Source: Gloeothece verrucosa PCC 7822 (GTDB lineage: Bacteria > Cyanobacteriota > Cyanobacteriia > Cyanobacteriales > Microcystaceae). From it: DNA of 64,000 nucleotides. The notes under the pieces are model-generated. The model ran no database searches, was not told where the DNA came from, and saw only the letters and a program-made list of their open reading frames with translations. The position numbers and the translations under genes are program-made. The stretch is from NCBI RefSeq assembly GCF_000147335.1, contig NC_014501.1, forward strand, positions 3,098,300 through 3,162,299. Reading direction: 5' to 3'. This document shows positions 1 through 9,496 of the stretch, in pieces (position 1 is the first letter of the stretch; the number at the start of each line of letters is the position of its first letter).

Positions 1-1227
1 GTCCCCTCTTATGACAGTTTATTACAACAAATTAACACGGGGGCTTCTGTCGTCGTGACAGGCACTCTAGTCCCTTCCCCCGGAAAAGGACAACGCATAG
101 AACTCAAAGCCACCTCAGTCACCCTCTACGGCGAAGCTGACCCCGAAACCTATCCTCTACAAAAAAAACGTCATTCCTTTGAATTTCTGCGAACGATCGC
201 TCATCTTCGAGGACGTACCAATACCCTCGGGGCAGTTATGCGGGTTCGCAATGCTTGTGCTAATGCCATACATCGCTTTTTTCAAGAGAGAGGCTTTCTC
301 TGGGTCCATACCCCCATTATTACCGCCAATGACTGTGAAGGGGCAGGAGAATTATTTACCGTAACCAATCTAGATTTAAAAAAACTCCCCCGCAACGAAC
401 AACAAGGGATTGATTTTAGTCAAGATTTTTTTGGTAAACGCGCCTATCTAACCGTTAGTGGTCAACTCGAAGCGGAAATTATGGCCCTGGCCTTTCAAAA
501 TGTTTATACCTTTGGCCCTACCTTTCGAGCAGAAAACTCGAATACTTCCCGCCATTTAGCTGAATTTTGGATGGTTGAGCCGGAAATGGCTTTTTGTGAC
601 TTAGATGGGGATCAAGACTTAGCAGAAGCTTTTCTTAAATACATTTTTAAATCTGTCCTCGATAGCTGCCTCGAGGATATGGAGTTTTTTAACCAACGTA
701 TTGATAATACGGTTTTAGAAACTGCTGAGAATATCATTAACAATGAATTTGGACGCATTACTTATACTGAAGCTATCGAATTACTCGAAAAAGCTGACCG
801 TAAATTTGAGTATCCGGTCGAATGGGGCATTGATTTACAATCAGAACATGAACGATATTTAGCCGAAGAATTGTTTAAAAAGCCGCTCATTGTGACGAAT
901 TATCCTAAAGATATTAAGGCCTTTTATATGCGTCTCAATGATGATAATAAAACTGTAGCGGCGATGGATGTTTTAGCACCTAAAATTGGTGAAATTATTG
1001 GAGGTTCTCAACGGGAAGAACGCTTAAATGTCCTCGAAGAACGAATCAAACAAATGGGGATGTTGCCCGAGGATTTATGGTGGTATTTAGATCTGCGGCG
1101 TTTTGGTACGGTTCCTCATGCCGGTTTTGGTTTAGGGTTTGAACGAGTAGTCCAGTTTATGACCGGCATGGGCAATATCCGCGATGTGATTCCTTTCCCT
1201 CGCACTCCTTTAAGCGCAGACTTTTAA
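1..1227 (+). CDS. asnS: Asparagine-tRNA ligase, 5' end outside window
   Basis: Charges tRNA-Asn with asparagine in the cytoplasm. The frame is open from base 1, so the gene starts upstream of the window; 408 residues are visible, about 50-60 fewer than a usual bacterial AsnRS. The end of the N-terminal OB-fold ([12 protein letters not shown]) is followed by the class II core: motif 1 near [17 protein letters not shown], motif 2 around [17 protein letters not shown], and motif 3 in [18 protein letters not shown]. The asparagine-specific insert between motifs 1 and 2 ([20 protein letters not shown]) separates it from AspRS. The gtg at 55 is only an internal valine codon, not the start. An STRR array begins three bases after the stop. 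Confidence 0.95.
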   Translation, partial: VPSYDSLLQQINTGASVVVTGTLVPSPGKGQRIELKATSVTLYGEADPETYPLQKKRHSFEFLRTIAHLRGRTNTLGAVMRVRNACANAIHRFFQERGFLWVHTPIITANDCEGAGELFTVTNLDLKKLPRNEQQGIDFSQDFFGKRAYLTVSGQLEAEIMALAFQNVYTFGPTFRAENSNTSRHLAEFWMVEPEMAFCDLDGDQDLAEAFLKYIFKSVLDSCLEDMEFFNQRIDNTVLETAENIINNEFGRITYTEAIELLEKADRKFEYPVEWGIDLQSEHERYLAEELFKKPLIVTNYPKDIKAFYMRLNDDNKTVAAMDVLAPKIGEIIGGSQREERLNVLEERIKQMGMLPEDLWWYLDLRRFGTVPHAGFGLGFERVVQFMTGMGNIRDVIPFPRTPLSADF

Positions 1228-1229
1228 AT

Positions 1230-1281
1230 ATTAGTCATTAGTCATTAGTCATTAGTCATTAGTCATTGGTCATTGGTCATT
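1230..1281. repeat. STRR heptamer array (ATTAGTC)5(ATTGGTC)2
   Basis: Seven tandem heptamers are read directly: five ATTAGTC and two ATTGGTC. This is the short tandemly repeated repetitive (STRR) type known from cyanobacteria. It lies immediately after asnS. Confidence 0.9.
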
Positions 1282-1320
1282 AAATCTCATTTGTATAACT
1301 ATTAACGGTTTGCTACTAAC

Positions 1321-1358
1321 GACTATTGACTATTGACTATTGACTATTGACTATTGAC
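1321..1358. repeat. STRR heptamer array (GACTATT)5
   Basis: Five exact copies of GACTATT plus a partial sixth. The unit is close to the reverse complement of the array at 1230-1281, so the two arrays face each other across about 40 bases between the convergent asnS and the small minus-strand gene. Confidence 0.9.
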
Positions 1359-1359
1359 A

Positions 1360-1572
1360 TTACTCAATGGTAATCGATTGAGGTCCGCTTCCATTGGCCG
1401 CAGGCGTATCAGAATCCTGAGAATAAGTCGAGATTCCCTGTTTCTCTAACCAGGTTTTGAGGGGATCTTCAGAGAGTCTTAACCTAAATACTCCTGAGAC
1501 AAAGCCTCCTAGAAAAGCGATGGGTTGTCCAATGGCTTCTTTAATCAAGGGCTGTAATTCATCGAAGAACAT
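1360..1572 (-). CDS. Small conserved-looking hypothetical protein, 70 aa
   Basis: Function not recognised. The start is the ATG at 1572, not the TTG at 1596, because a strong ribosome binding site (GAGGAG, 7 bases away) precedes the ATG. The protein begins MFFDELQPLIKEAIGQPIAF, has a short hydrophobic stretch (IAFLGGFVSGVF, residues about 17-28), then a charged segment and an Asp/Ser/Gly-rich tail. It could be a small peripheral or membrane-associated protein. It follows fmt on the same strand after a gap of about 70 bases and ends against the STRR array. The clear RBS and start argue that it is real. Confidence 0.6.
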   Translation of the reverse strand: MFFDELQPLIKEAIGQPIAFLGGFVSGVFRLRLSEDPLKTWLEKQGISTYSQDSDTPAANGSGPQSITIE

Positions 1573-1645
1573 AGTAAATCTCCTCAAGGGGGACAATCAT
1601 CATGTTAAGTTAATTTAAGCTGTATTGATAAAAAAGGAAATTGAG

Positions 1646-2650
1646 TTAAAAAACCGTTAACAATTTTTCTCCCACTGATAAGCGTGTCCCATTAACAAAA
1701 TCTTGACCTGACTGAGGACGTTTGCCGGCTAATTGCACTTGTAACAACAACAACAGTCCCTCACCAGTTTGCACCACTGGGCCGAATTTTTTAATAATAC
1801 TCACTACTTCCCCAGGACTACCTGCCAAAGATGATAAACTTGCCCATTGGGCTTGGAGTTTTTGCAGAGCCGGGGGAAGTTGTGACCAATAGGCTTCTCC
1901 TAGCGGCGCAGTAGCGAGAATTTTTAAGGGTTGTTCGCGAAAAGTGGTTAGACAATTGGGATAAAATCCTCGGATTTGATGATGAATTTGTCGCGCCTGA
2001 CGAGTCCAATCTATAAAATAGTCGGTTTTTTGGATCGGGGGGGCATAGGTTGCGGCTTGTGAATTTTGCGCCTCGGGTTCAAGTTCTCCTTTTGCGAGTT
2101 TGAGTAAGGTTTCTACTAATAAATCTGCCCCTATTTGAGCAAGCTTAACACCAACTTCAACGGCATTGTCTAACAATCCTATGGGGGTATAAGCTTTCAG
2201 TAACATCGCCCCGGTGTCCATTCCTTCATCCATCAGCATTGTCGTAATACCGGTTTGAGTATCCCCATGATAGACACTCCACTGAATCGGGGCGGCACCT
2301 CGATATTGGGGTAAAATTGAGCCATGAACATTAATACAAGCCAGTTTAGGCATTTGTAAAATTTCCGGCGAGAGAATTTGACCATAGGCCACCACCGCAA
2401 AAGCATCCGCCTCAGTTTCTCTAAGTTTTGTTAGGGTAGCTTGACTTTTTTTAACCCGTTTAGGTTGCCAGATGGGAAGATTATGGTCTAGGGCTAATTT
2501 TTTGACCGGAGAAGGCAGCAATTGCTTTCCTCTTCCTTGAGGTTTATCAGGTTGGGTAACGACAGCGATCACCTCTAGGTCCGCATGTTGCAGCAGACGT
2601 TCTAAACTGGGTACAGCAAATTCAGGAGTTCCGAAAAAGACTACGCGCAT
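1646..2650 (-). CDS. fmt: Methionyl-tRNA formyltransferase
   Basis: Transfers a formyl group from 10-formyl-tetrahydrofolate to Met-tRNA(fMet) for translation initiation. At 334 aa it is a normal length. The N-terminal formyltransferase fold starts with [16 protein letters not shown]; the catalytic triad of the family is seen as N107 and H109 in [19 protein letters not shown] and D145 in MDEGMDTG. The C-terminal OB-like domain (about 210-334) carries ADYFI-type and [16 protein letters not shown] motifs. It sits downstream of the EcfT-like gene on the same strand with a gap of 55 bases. Confidence 0.96.
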   Translation of the reverse strand: MRVVFFGTPEFAVPSLERLLQHADLEVIAVVTQPDKPQGRGKQLLPSPVKKLALDHNLPIWQPKRVKKSQATLTKLRETEADAFAVVAYGQILSPEILQMPKLACINVHGSILPQYRGAAPIQWSVYHGDTQTGITTMLMDEGMDTGAMLLKAYTPIGLLDNAVEVGVKLAQIGADLLVETLLKLAKGELEPEAQNSQAATYAPPIQKTDYFIDWTRQARQIHHQIRGFYPNCLTTFREQPLKILATAPLGEAYWSQLPPALQKLQAQWASLSSLAGSPGEVVSIIKKFGPVVQTGEGLLLLLQVQLAGKRPQSGQDFVNGTRLSVGEKLLTVF

Positions 2651-2705
2651 TTTTAATTAATGACCTTTATTTTCAGTTATTAATCCTAAAATTTTTGACT
2701 ACACC

Positions 2706-3599
2706 TTAATTTCCATTTCCCCAAGTTAAGCGCCCCCACCAAAACAGCATTAGAATTCCCATAGCAATCCAGTCTCCTCTACCTAAGCGTAACAGATGCC
2801 ACTCGACTCGATGCTCATTGGCACTGGTAAAGCCTCTAATATCCATAGCAATAGAAATTTGTTCAGCCCGCATGAGTAAATTATCTAATAATCGTTCTAC
2901 CACCATCAACCACACCTGCAAACTACGTTTAATTCCCAATTTTTGCCAATTAATCGCCCGTGTTCGAATTGAACGCGCTAAATTTTGGACTTCTTCTAGC
3001 ACTAAGGGAATAAAACGGAGAGAAAGGGTTAATGTCAAAACAATTTCTGTGACCGGAATTTTAAATCGCCGTAGAGGACTCATTAATTCATCTAATCCGG
3101 CAGTAATCTCTTCTGGCGCAGTGGTTAATAGATAGAGATTGGTACTATAAATTAAGGTAAAAATTAAGGTACTCACTCTTATTCCCAATTCTAAAGAGCG
3201 GCGAGTAATGGTGAACGTAAATTTATCAAGTAAAACATAGTGAGCAACAACATAGTGATAGGATGTAGGTTGAGGTAAGTTTAAATCGGCGGATGGAAAA
3301 CGAGGTTGAGAGCTAGTGGCTAACCCATCAGGAGTTAGAGTTGTAATTATAAAAACCAAAATACTTAAAGCTAATAACCAGCCCATCTGTTGCCGCCACA
3401 CTCGCGTAGGAATAGCCGCAAAAGCGGTTAATAATAAAAGGATTCCCACCAAGACTAAACGCCATTCAGGATTCGCTAATAAAGGAGCGGCTAAAAAAGA
3501 CATTAACCAGGCTAATTTTACTCTAGGGTCTAGTTTATGTAACCAAGTAACCGGTTTTTCTAGATAAAGTCCGATGGGAAGTGAACGCAATAAATCCAT
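2706..3599 (-). CDS. EcfT/CbiQ-type energy-coupling factor transmembrane protein
   Basis: Belongs to the CbiQ/EcfT family, the scaffold membrane subunit of ECF-type ABC importers. At 297 aa it has hydrophobic segments near residues 28-62, 70-88, 135-160 and 270-292. The cytoplasmic coupling helices are visible as ARSIRTRAI (about 213-221) and AMDIRGF (about 250-256), the places where EcfT docks ATPases. An unusual loop between the second and third membrane regions (about 92-125) is longer than in compact EcfT proteins. No S-component or ATPase gene is adjacent; an Ecf-like ATPase lies 22 kb away at 25380. Cyanobacterial EcfT-like proteins resemble plant plastid ABCI12 (family knowledge). The substrate cannot be told. 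Confidence 0.85.
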   Translation of the reverse strand: MDLLRSLPIGLYLEKPVTWLHKLDPRVKLAWLMSFLAAPLLANPEWRLVLVGILLLLTAFAAIPTRVWRQQMGWLLALSILVFIITTLTPDGLATSSQPRFPSADLNLPQPTSYHYVVAHYVLLDKFTFTITRRSLELGIRVSTLIFTLIYSTNLYLLTTAPEEITAGLDELMSPLRRFKIPVTEIVLTLTLSLRFIPLVLEEVQNLARSIRTRAINWQKLGIKRSLQVWLMVVERLLDNLLMRAEQISIAMDIRGFTSANEHRVEWHLLRLGRGDWIAMGILMLFWWGRLTWGNGN

Positions 3600-3665
3600 A
3601 TTTATTATTTAGGAAACAGCGAAAATGCAAGAGGTAGGAGGCAAAAGGCTACTAATAACTAATGA

Positions 3666-5024
3666 TTAAACCCTCGTTGCTCGATTTCCTGTTCTTTCTA
3701 CTTCTCTAGCCGATTTCCCTCGCCATATCAGGCGGATAGGTGTACCTTTAAATCCTAATTGTTGTCGAAATTGATGCTCAATATAACGGCGATAATTCTC
3801 ATTAAATCGTTGTGGGTCATTCACGAATAAGGTAATCGTTGGCGGCTGACTTTTTACCTGAGTTCCATAATAAATTTTTCCCTGTTTTCCTTGACGACTG
3901 GTAGGGGGTGTATGCCAACTGACGGCTTCTTGAATGACTTCATTAATCACGGCGGTACTAACCCGACGACGATGAGATTCGGCGGCTTGATCCACTAAAT
4001 CTAAGATTTTTTCTACCCGTTGACCGGTTAAGGCACTGACAAAAATCATTTCTGCCCAATCCATAAAATACAAGCGGGAACCTAAGATTTTTTGGTACTC
4101 ATAAATGGTATAAGAATCTTTTTCTACAGCATCCCATTTATTAACGACTAAAATGGTGGCTCGTCCTTCATCAATAATCCGTCCGGCTAATTTTAAATCT
4201 TGGTCAGTAATTCCATCGAGGGCATCCACCACAAAGAGAACCACATCTGAGCGGCGAATCGCTTTAAAAGCCCGATTAATGCCGAAAAATTCGGCTCCGT
4301 ATTCGACATTTTTTTTGCGACGTATACCGGCGGTATCAATTAAGCGATAATGCTGCCCATTTCTCTCAATAATGGTATCAATTGTATCTCGAGTTGTTCC
4401 CGAAATGGGGCTAACAATTGCCCGTTGTTGTCCCGTAAAGGCATTGAGTAAACTTGATTTACCCACATTAGGACGGCCCACAATTGCCACTTTAATTTCG
4501 TCGTTTTCTGGTACCTCTCCACTGAGAGGTAAATAGGTAATTAATTGATCTAATAAATCCCCTGTTCCATTGCCATGAATAGCCGATATCGGGTAAGGTT
4601 CTCCTAGTCCTAATTCCCAAAATTGAGAGGCTTGAATAATTCCTTGTTCTACCGATTCGCATTTATTAACGGCTAAAAGAACGGGTACGGATTGAGAACG
4701 CAACCAATCGGCAATTTCTTGGTCTCCGGCGGTGGGTCCGCTTTGTCCATCTACGACAAAAATGGCTGCGTTCGCTTCCGTTAAAGCCGCCATCGCTTGC
4801 TCTCGAATCAGGGGCAAAAATTCGGTATCATCATCAAACACTAACCCGCCGGTATCCACCACTTGAAAGTCACGGTCTTGCCAAAATGCGGGGCGGTAAG
4901 TGCGATCGCGGGTAATCCCCGGTTCATCGTGAACGATCGCCTGTTGATCTCCGGCCAGACGATTAACCAAGGTCGATTTCCCTACATTAGGACGACCAAT
5001 AATAGCAACTATAGGAAGAGGCAT
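3666..5024 (-). CDS. der: Double GTPase Der (EngA), 50S ribosome assembly
   Basis: Two tandem GTPase domains and a C-terminal KH-like domain, 452 aa, the normal Der size. The start is taken at the ATG at 5024 ([17 protein letters not shown]); the TTG two codons earlier is less likely. The first P-loop GRPNVGKST is at about residues 10-18 and the second GRPNVGKSS at about 183-191; G3 DTGG and DTAG and G4 NKCE and NKWD can be read in both halves. The KH-like domain runs from about 355 to the end with a basic tail ([18 protein letters not shown]). Der binds the 50S subunit during late maturation. Confidence 0.96.
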   Translation of the reverse strand: MPLPIVAIIGRPNVGKSTLVNRLAGDQQAIVHDEPGITRDRTYRPAFWQDRDFQVVDTGGLVFDDDTEFLPLIREQAMAALTEANAAIFVVDGQSGPTAGDQEIADWLRSQSVPVLLAVNKCESVEQGIIQASQFWELGLGEPYPISAIHGNGTGDLLDQLITYLPLSGEVPENDEIKVAIVGRPNVGKSSLLNAFTGQQRAIVSPISGTTRDTIDTIIERNGQHYRLIDTAGIRRKKNVEYGAEFFGINRAFKAIRRSDVVLFVVDALDGITDQDLKLAGRIIDEGRATILVVNKWDAVEKDSYTIYEYQKILGSRLYFMDWAEMIFVSALTGQRVEKILDLVDQAAESHRRRVSTAVINEVIQEAVSWHTPPTSRQGKQGKIYYGTQVKSQPPTITLFVNDPQRFNENYRRYIEHQFRQQLGFKGTPIRLIWRGKSAREVERTGNRATRV

Positions 5025-5086
5025 AAGCAATTAACAATTAAAAAATACTCTTTATAAATTGTAGCTAAATCTCAAGACGATTTTTT

Positions 5087-5129
5087 CTTGAAAAAAAGGA
5101 GGATCAACCCGGTCTTGAAAAAAAGGAGT
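5087..5129. repeat. Pair of 15-bp direct repeats (CTTGAAAAAAAGGAG)
   Basis: Two exact copies of CTTGAAAAAAAGGAG separated by 13 bases between der and the YciI gene. Each includes an AGGAG core, but no reading frame follows that suggests two ribosome binding sites. Function unknown. Confidence 0.7.
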
Positions 5130-5146
5130 TTTAAACAAGGGTCTAG

Positions 5147-5413
5147 CTATTCTACAACAATACGCCACTCATGGATTTCATACTCAACACATTTATTTTC
5201 TATCAGAGGATCGTGCTTGACAATCTTTTGTGCTTCTTCTAATGAATTTGCTTCAAAGAGCAACATTCCGCCCCCTAATTCTCCCCAATAGCCGGTTTTC
5301 GCTTTATGACCTTTATCGATGAGATTTTTTACGTAAGCCTTATGAGCCGGCACATATTGATCAAACGTCTTTTTTTCAACGATTCCGCGTTCTATTTTCA
5401 CAAACCAAGGCAT
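5147..5413 (-). CDS. YciI-like (YCII domain) protein
   Basis: A single YCII domain of 88 aa: MPWFVKIERGIVEKK, then a conserved His in PAHKAYVKNL, the Gly-rich GYWGELGGGMLLFEA strand, and the typical LEEAQKIVKHDPLIE helix with the Asp-Pro pair. The family is a ferredoxin-like alpha+beta barrel with a His/Asp pair proposed to be catalytic; no general cellular role is fixed. The ATG at 5413 is preferred over GTG at 5419. It stands alone between der and a 238-base gap. Confidence 0.85.
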   Translation of the reverse strand: MPWFVKIERGIVEKKTFDQYVPAHKAYVKNLIDKGHKAKTGYWGELGGGMLLFEANSLEEAQKIVKHDPLIENKCVEYEIHEWRIVVE

Positions 5414-5651
5414 AGTCACAATTCCCAGTTTTACTGATTTTCAATGGTCTATTAGTTCGTATTTTTACCTCTAAAGGCAGACTCGAGGGAAATTTTAATC
5501 TCTCTTATTAACAAGCTTATAGCCGCTCTCTGAACATGAATCCTTATCGATACTTTTTTATTTTCTCATATTTTGGGTTTTTTTGTGAAGGCGTTTAGGG
5601 CTTTTTCTGGGAAAATGACGCTATAATGTAAGGTTATGTTATGAATTTAAG

Positions 5652-6212
5652 ATGAAGCCTGGAACACAATTATTTTTTATTGCTCTGTTGCCTCCTGATG
5701 AGGTACAACAAGCCGCTAATGAGATTAAACACCACTTCGCTGAGGTCTATCATAGTCGTGCCGCTTTCAAGTCTCCCCCTCATATTACTTTACAACCTCC
5801 CTTTGAGTGGGCAACAGATAATTTAACGGTACTAAGCGAACATTTATCCGAATTTGCTCAAAATCATGCCCCTATTCCCTTGGTTTTAGATGGCTTTGCC
5901 GCCTTTAAACCTCGGGTAATATTTATTAACGTGCTTAAAACTCCAGAATTGTTAGCACTACAAAAAAATTTAAGCGATTATCTGGAGTCATCTTTAAATA
6001 TTGTCCATTTGCCCTCGAAAAATCGTCCTTTTTCCCCTCATCTTACGGTGGCTTACAAAGATTTAACTAAAGCGAATTTTTATAAGGCTTGGCCAGAATT
6101 TGCCGAACGTTCTCTACACTTTGAATTTACCGTTCCTCAAATCACTTTATTAATTCATCAAGAAAAAAAATGGCAGATTAAGCAAGAGTTTTCTTTAGTC
6201 ATTAGTCATTAG
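5652..6212 (+). CDS. 2H phosphoesterase / 2'-5' RNA ligase family protein
   Basis: Member of the 2H superfamily (LigT-like), enzymes acting on 2',3'-cyclic or 2'-5' phosphodiester bonds in RNA or nucleotides. Both signature His-x-Thr motifs are present: PPHITLQPPF (His about residue 44) and FSPHLTVAYKDL (His about 131). Length 186 aa is normal. The last codons (SLVISH and the TAG stop) are encoded by a short STRR array, so the present C-terminus was created or replaced by repeat DNA. Physiological substrate unknown. Confidence 0.85.
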   Translation: MKPGTQLFFIALLPPDEVQQAANEIKHHFAEVYHSRAAFKSPPHITLQPPFEWATDNLTVLSEHLSEFAQNHAPIPLVLDGFAAFKPRVIFINVLKTPELLALQKNLSDYLESSLNIVHLPSKNRPFSPHLTVAYKDLTKANFYKAWPEFAERSLHFEFTVPQITLLIHQEKKWQIKQEFSLVISH

Positions 6213-6216
6213 TCAG
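6194..6216. repeat. STRR array overlapping the end of a coding region
   Basis: Three consecutive TTAGTCA-type heptamers, supplying the last codons and the stop of the 2H phosphoesterase gene. Confidence 0.8.
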
Positions 6217-6427
6217 ATGTTAGTTGTTGAGTGCTAACGGGTATTTGACTCTTCCTAATGGTATAACTAATTTTGTCTAGCTAGTTTTACAGATTGAGCA
6301 AGAGTGAAATTAAGCCTAGAGATAGGTGTTGACAGAATAAAATATTAATTAGTCTTGAAAAGTAAAAGCAAAATTTTAGATTAAAAACACTTCAGTTATC
6401 AAGTTTTAAAAAACTATTAGGTGGGTT

Positions 6428-7183
6428 ATGAAACAGGCTTGGTTATCAAATCCAATTAAGTACAGTATTGCTGCTGTAACCGGTGCTATCCTTGCTTTAG
6501 GACTGGGTTCTCAAGTCGCTTTGTCTCAGCGCGTCGTTAATATTAACCCCAGTTTAGACGACCAAGGTGTCCCTTCAGACACTTCCATTAATGGCGTATT
6601 TGAACCCACTAACGGCGTGGGAATTGATCCTAGGACGGTTAGAATTTTCCTCAATAATCAAGATGTCACGAGAAACAGTACCATTACTAACAGCTTCTTT
6701 AGCTATCGTCCTCAGCAAAATTTACCGGCGGGAACTAATACGGTTCGGGTGCAATATCAAAATACTCAGGGACAAAATCGAGTAGTAAGCTGGAATTTTA
6801 CAGTAGACCAAAATAATGCTCAACAGACAAGCGGCTACCCAACCGCAACTAACCAATCTTTAAGGCCTTTGTTTACTAGCCACCGTAGCGGCGACGAAAT
6901 TAATACTAGAGGCTTTACCTTACAAGGCCAAACTGAACCTAATGCCACAGTGGATGTTAAAGTTACCTCCGAGTTACCCGTTTTAGGCGGTGTCTTTAAT
7001 GTAAAAGTTGGTCAATCTACTTTAATTGATCAAACGGTGAAAGCCGATAATAATGGCTATTTTGAGGTTCAAGTCCCTCCCCCGTCTCCTGTCACTTCAG
7101 GTTTGCGTTATAACGTTAAAGCAGTGGCGAATAATAATAATCAAACCAGCCAACCAGTTGAGTTAACGTTGGTGCAAGAATAG
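6428..7183 (+). CDS. Secreted Ig-like domain protein
   Basis: Exported protein of unknown function, 251 aa. Residues 1-33 form a signal peptide (basic start, hydrophobic SIAAVTGAILALGLGSQVAL, likely cut near SQ-RV). Residues about 35-128 look like one beta-sandwich domain with PSDTSINGVFEP and PAGTNTVRVQYQN, resembling bacterial Ig-like repeats; residues about 145-250 form a second (TLQGQTEPNATVDVKV, DNNGYFEVQVPPP), which matches Ig-like segments of cell-surface proteins. A good RBS (AGGTGGG) precedes the ATG and a strong terminator follows, so it is a single-gene unit. A cell-surface or periplasmic binding role is inferred. Confidence 0.75.
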   Translation: MKQAWLSNPIKYSIAAVTGAILALGLGSQVALSQRVVNINPSLDDQGVPSDTSINGVFEPTNGVGIDPRTVRIFLNNQDVTRNSTITNSFFSYRPQQNLPAGTNTVRVQYQNTQGQNRVVSWNFTVDQNNAQQTSGYPTATNQSLRPLFTSHRSGDEINTRGFTLQGQTEPNATVDVKVTSELPVLGGVFNVKVGQSTLIDQTVKADNNGYFEVQVPPPSPVTSGLRYNVKAVANNNNQTSQPVELTLVQE

Positions 7184-7217
7184 TCCTACAGGTTAAAGTC
7201 TGAAGCGATAGAAACTC

Positions 7218-7235
7218 AGCCCGCCTAGGCGGGCT
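7218..7235 (+). terminator. Rho-independent terminator, perfect palindrome
   Basis: AGCCCGCCTAGGCGGGCT is a perfect inverted repeat followed by ATTATTGTTTTA, 34 bases after the Ig-like gene. The same GCCCGC-type stem recurs at 37247 and 47017. Confidence 0.85.
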
Positions 7236-7281
7236 ATTATTGTTTTATGATGGTGGTGGGATTTTTGACGTATCTAATCTC

Positions 7282-8409
7282 ATGATTTATAATTACTTTG
7301 CCACTGTGGCTCCTTCGTTAGAAATGATCGCTCTACAAGAATTAGAACAACTGGGAGCTAAAGAAATTATGCCCGAGGTGAGCGGAATTCGTTTTCAAGG
7401 AGACAAAAAGTTACTCTATCGAGTTAATCTTTGGGCGAGAACTATTTTTAGAGTGTTGTTGCCTATTGCTGAGGTGAAAAGTTTTAATGCTGAACAACTT
7501 TACAAGAGTGTTAAAAAAATTGATTGGGAGAATTATTTACAGCCCGAGCAAACTTTAGCTATTCATTGTACCGGCAGCAATCAACATTTGAATCATTCTC
7601 ATTTTACGGCTCTACAAATTAAAAATGCTATCATCGATCAACAGCGCGAGAAGTTTGGTAAACGGTCTAGTGTAGATGTTCAACAGCCGGATCTTTTAAT
7701 TAATGCTCATATTTATCAAAATAATTGTATTCTCAGTTTAGATAGTTCGGGTGAGAGTTTACATCGTCGCGGCTATCGTGCGGCTATGGGGTTAGCTCCC
7801 CTAAAAGAAACCCTGGCGGCGGCTATGCTAGAACTGGCACAATGGACTCCTCAGTTAGCTTTGTTTGATCCTTTGTGTGGTTCGGGTACATTACCATTAG
7901 AAGCGGCTTTAAAAGCCTTGAATATTGCCCCCGGTTTATTTCGTCAACGCTTTGGCTTTCAAAGTTGGTTAGATTTTGATCAAGCGTTGTGGCAAGATTT
8001 ACTGAGGGAAGCCAAGGAAAGCCGCACCTCGATTTTATCGGCTCCCATTATCGGTAGTGATCGTTGTGCCCAAGTCATTCAACAAGCTTATAGTAATGCT
8101 CAAGCTTGCGGCGTGAGTGATCAAGTTCAGTTTATTCAAAGGGAATTATCAGAAGTGGAAGCCCCTGCCAGTGAGGGAATTATTATTTGTAATCCTCCTT
8201 ATGGTAAGCGCGTGGGGAATCCTCAAGAATTAGGGTCTTTATATAAGCAACTTGGGGATATTTTTAAACAGCGTTTTAAGGGTTGGACGGCTTATCTTCT
8301 GACTGGAAATAAAGAGTTATCTAAACAAGTTGGGCTGAAAACTTCTCGGCGGATTCCGCTTGATAATGGTGGCTTACCCTGTACTTTATTGAAATATGAA
8401 TTGTATTAA
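7282..8409 (+). CDS. THUMP-domain RNA N2-guanine methyltransferase (RlmL/YpsC type)
   Basis: SAM-dependent rRNA methyltransferase, 375 aa. The N-terminal THUMP RNA-binding domain (about 1-150) is followed by a Rossmann methyltransferase: motif I DPLCGSGTLPLEAA at about residue 196 and motif IV NPPYGKR at about 304. The C-terminus LDNGGLPCTLLKYELY is typical. The family includes the N-terminal half of E. coli RlmL, which makes m2G2445 in 23S rRNA; that target is inferred. The ATG at 7282 is chosen because the alternative TTG at 7240 lies in the tail of the preceding terminator. Confidence 0.9.
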   Translation: MIYNYFATVAPSLEMIALQELEQLGAKEIMPEVSGIRFQGDKKLLYRVNLWARTIFRVLLPIAEVKSFNAEQLYKSVKKIDWENYLQPEQTLAIHCTGSNQHLNHSHFTALQIKNAIIDQQREKFGKRSSVDVQQPDLLINAHIYQNNCILSLDSSGESLHRRGYRAAMGLAPLKETLAAAMLELAQWTPQLALFDPLCGSGTLPLEAALKALNIAPGLFRQRFGFQSWLDFDQALWQDLLREAKESRTSILSAPIIGSDRCAQVIQQAYSNAQACGVSDQVQFIQRELSEVEAPASEGIIICNPPYGKRVGNPQELGSLYKQLGDIFKQRFKGWTAYLLTGNKELSKQVGLKTSRRIPLDNGGLPCTLLKYELY

Positions 8410-8424
8410 GTTTAGATTATTTTC

Positions 8425-8496
8425 AACCTGGACACAGGAGAATTAACTGGCGAACAATTTTACAATCTCTGTCAAGCAATCAAGAAATGTTGACGA
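8425..8496 (+). pseudogene. Possible N-terminal scrap of a Uma2-family protein
   Basis: Within the 354-base gap between the methyltransferase and the PEP-CTERM gene, one frame reads LDTGELTGEQFYNLCQAIKK then a stop. This matches the form of Uma2 (DUF820) N-termini such as LSDEQFFQFCQDNRDL in the intact gene at 41211. It has no start codon of its own and the rest of the domain is absent. The remainder of the gap is AT-rich and shows nothing else. Confidence 0.35.
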
Positions 8497-8763
8497 TGTA
8501 AATAAATGTAAAATTTTTTGCTCTCTTCTGACGGCTGACTCCTGATTTCCTGGGTCACAAGCAAAAGCTACCTACTTTACAGTTAACTTTAATTAAGCTC
8601 CACTTACTTATAAGATTTTGAGTTTTGGTGGGTTGTGTAGGCAATTGACATAATATTTATAAAATAGCTATTTTCGCTAAAATTCTCAGAAATTAGTAAA
8701 AATACGGAAATGATTCCATAGCCTTGAAAGTATAATAGTTAATAACAAAAGACGTAAAAGACT

Positions 8764-9333
8764 ATGTTAAAGTTTAAATATAAATTGTTGACGGGCATAA
8801 TTTTAACCGCTACTTTTTTCTGTTTAGCTGGTGTAGCTGAAGCGGTTACTTTTACTTTCCCCAGTTCTCTTAAGGGTAAAAAAACAGCAATTTTTTCCCA
8901 AGAAGGATTGTCTTTAACCCTTAGTAATGCCACGAGTGATAATAATAATTTAATTGATGCTGATGTGGATGGATTACTTTTCGACAATCCCTATAATAGT
9001 ATGTCGGCTCTAAAGATTAAATTTAGTGAATCAGTAACCATCACATCTTATACGATTAGCTATTCCAACGGGCAATTTGCTAAGGGAGGACAGTCTCTTA
9101 GCATCGGTTCTGTCCCCCATCTTTCCACTGGTTTAGGAACTCATGATACTGATATTTTCGTTAATACCAACACATTTATAAGTTTGTTTGAAAGCTCAGG
9201 AATTATGGATGTCCAGGGCGCATTTAACATTTCTAAAATTACAGTTACACCAACACCTGTTCCTGAACCCTCAATAATTTTAGGATTACTCAGCTTGAGT
9301 TCGGTCGGTTTTTTGGGCAAAAGAAAAGGTTAA
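8764..9333 (+). CDS. PEP-CTERM sorting domain protein
   Basis: Exported protein of 189 aa. A signal peptide (residues 1-26, LLTGIILTATFFCLAGVAEA) leads into a low-complexity beta-rich domain of unknown function. The C-terminus carries the tripartite PEP-CTERM signal: VPEPS, a hydrophobic helix (IILGLLSLSSVGFLG) and a basic end (KRKG). Such proteins are processed by exosortase and are tied to extracellular polymer or surface display in other bacteria; that role is inferred here. No exosortase gene is in this window. Confidence 0.85.
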   Translation: MLKFKYKLLTGIILTATFFCLAGVAEAVTFTFPSSLKGKKTAIFSQEGLSLTLSNATSDNNNLIDADVDGLLFDNPYNSMSALKIKFSESVTITSYTISYSNGQFAKGGQSLSIGSVPHLSTGLGTHDTDIFVNTNTFISLFESSGIMDVQGAFNISKITVTPTPVPEPSIILGLLSLSSVGFLGKRKG

Positions 9334-9496
9334 TAAAATTATCTTTAGCTGCATTGAGGCTGTTTTTGTGTCGCTTCTAGGACAGCAAGCTCAACCGTAA
9401 CCAAATAGGATATGATCAAAAAGCCCCCTGCTTATAGTCACAAGGGGTAATACTTCAATAAAAAAACACAATAGACAATGCTTGCTTTTGCTAGAA

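Noticed and set aside
1230..1358. CRISPR-like repeat array
   Set aside because: Units are 7 bases in perfect tandem with no spacers; these are STRR arrays.
5087..5129. Two ribosome binding sites for a small gene
   Set aside because: The repeated AGGAG motifs are not followed by a start codon with a plausible protein.
7240..7281. N-terminal extension of the THUMP methyltransferase from TTG 7240
   Set aside because: That start lies in the terminator tail of the preceding gene; ATG 7282 is sufficient.
8739..8987. 82-aa minus-strand ORF antisense to the PEP-CTERM gene
   Set aside because: Shadow of a gene with a clear signal peptide and PEP-CTERM tail on the other strand.
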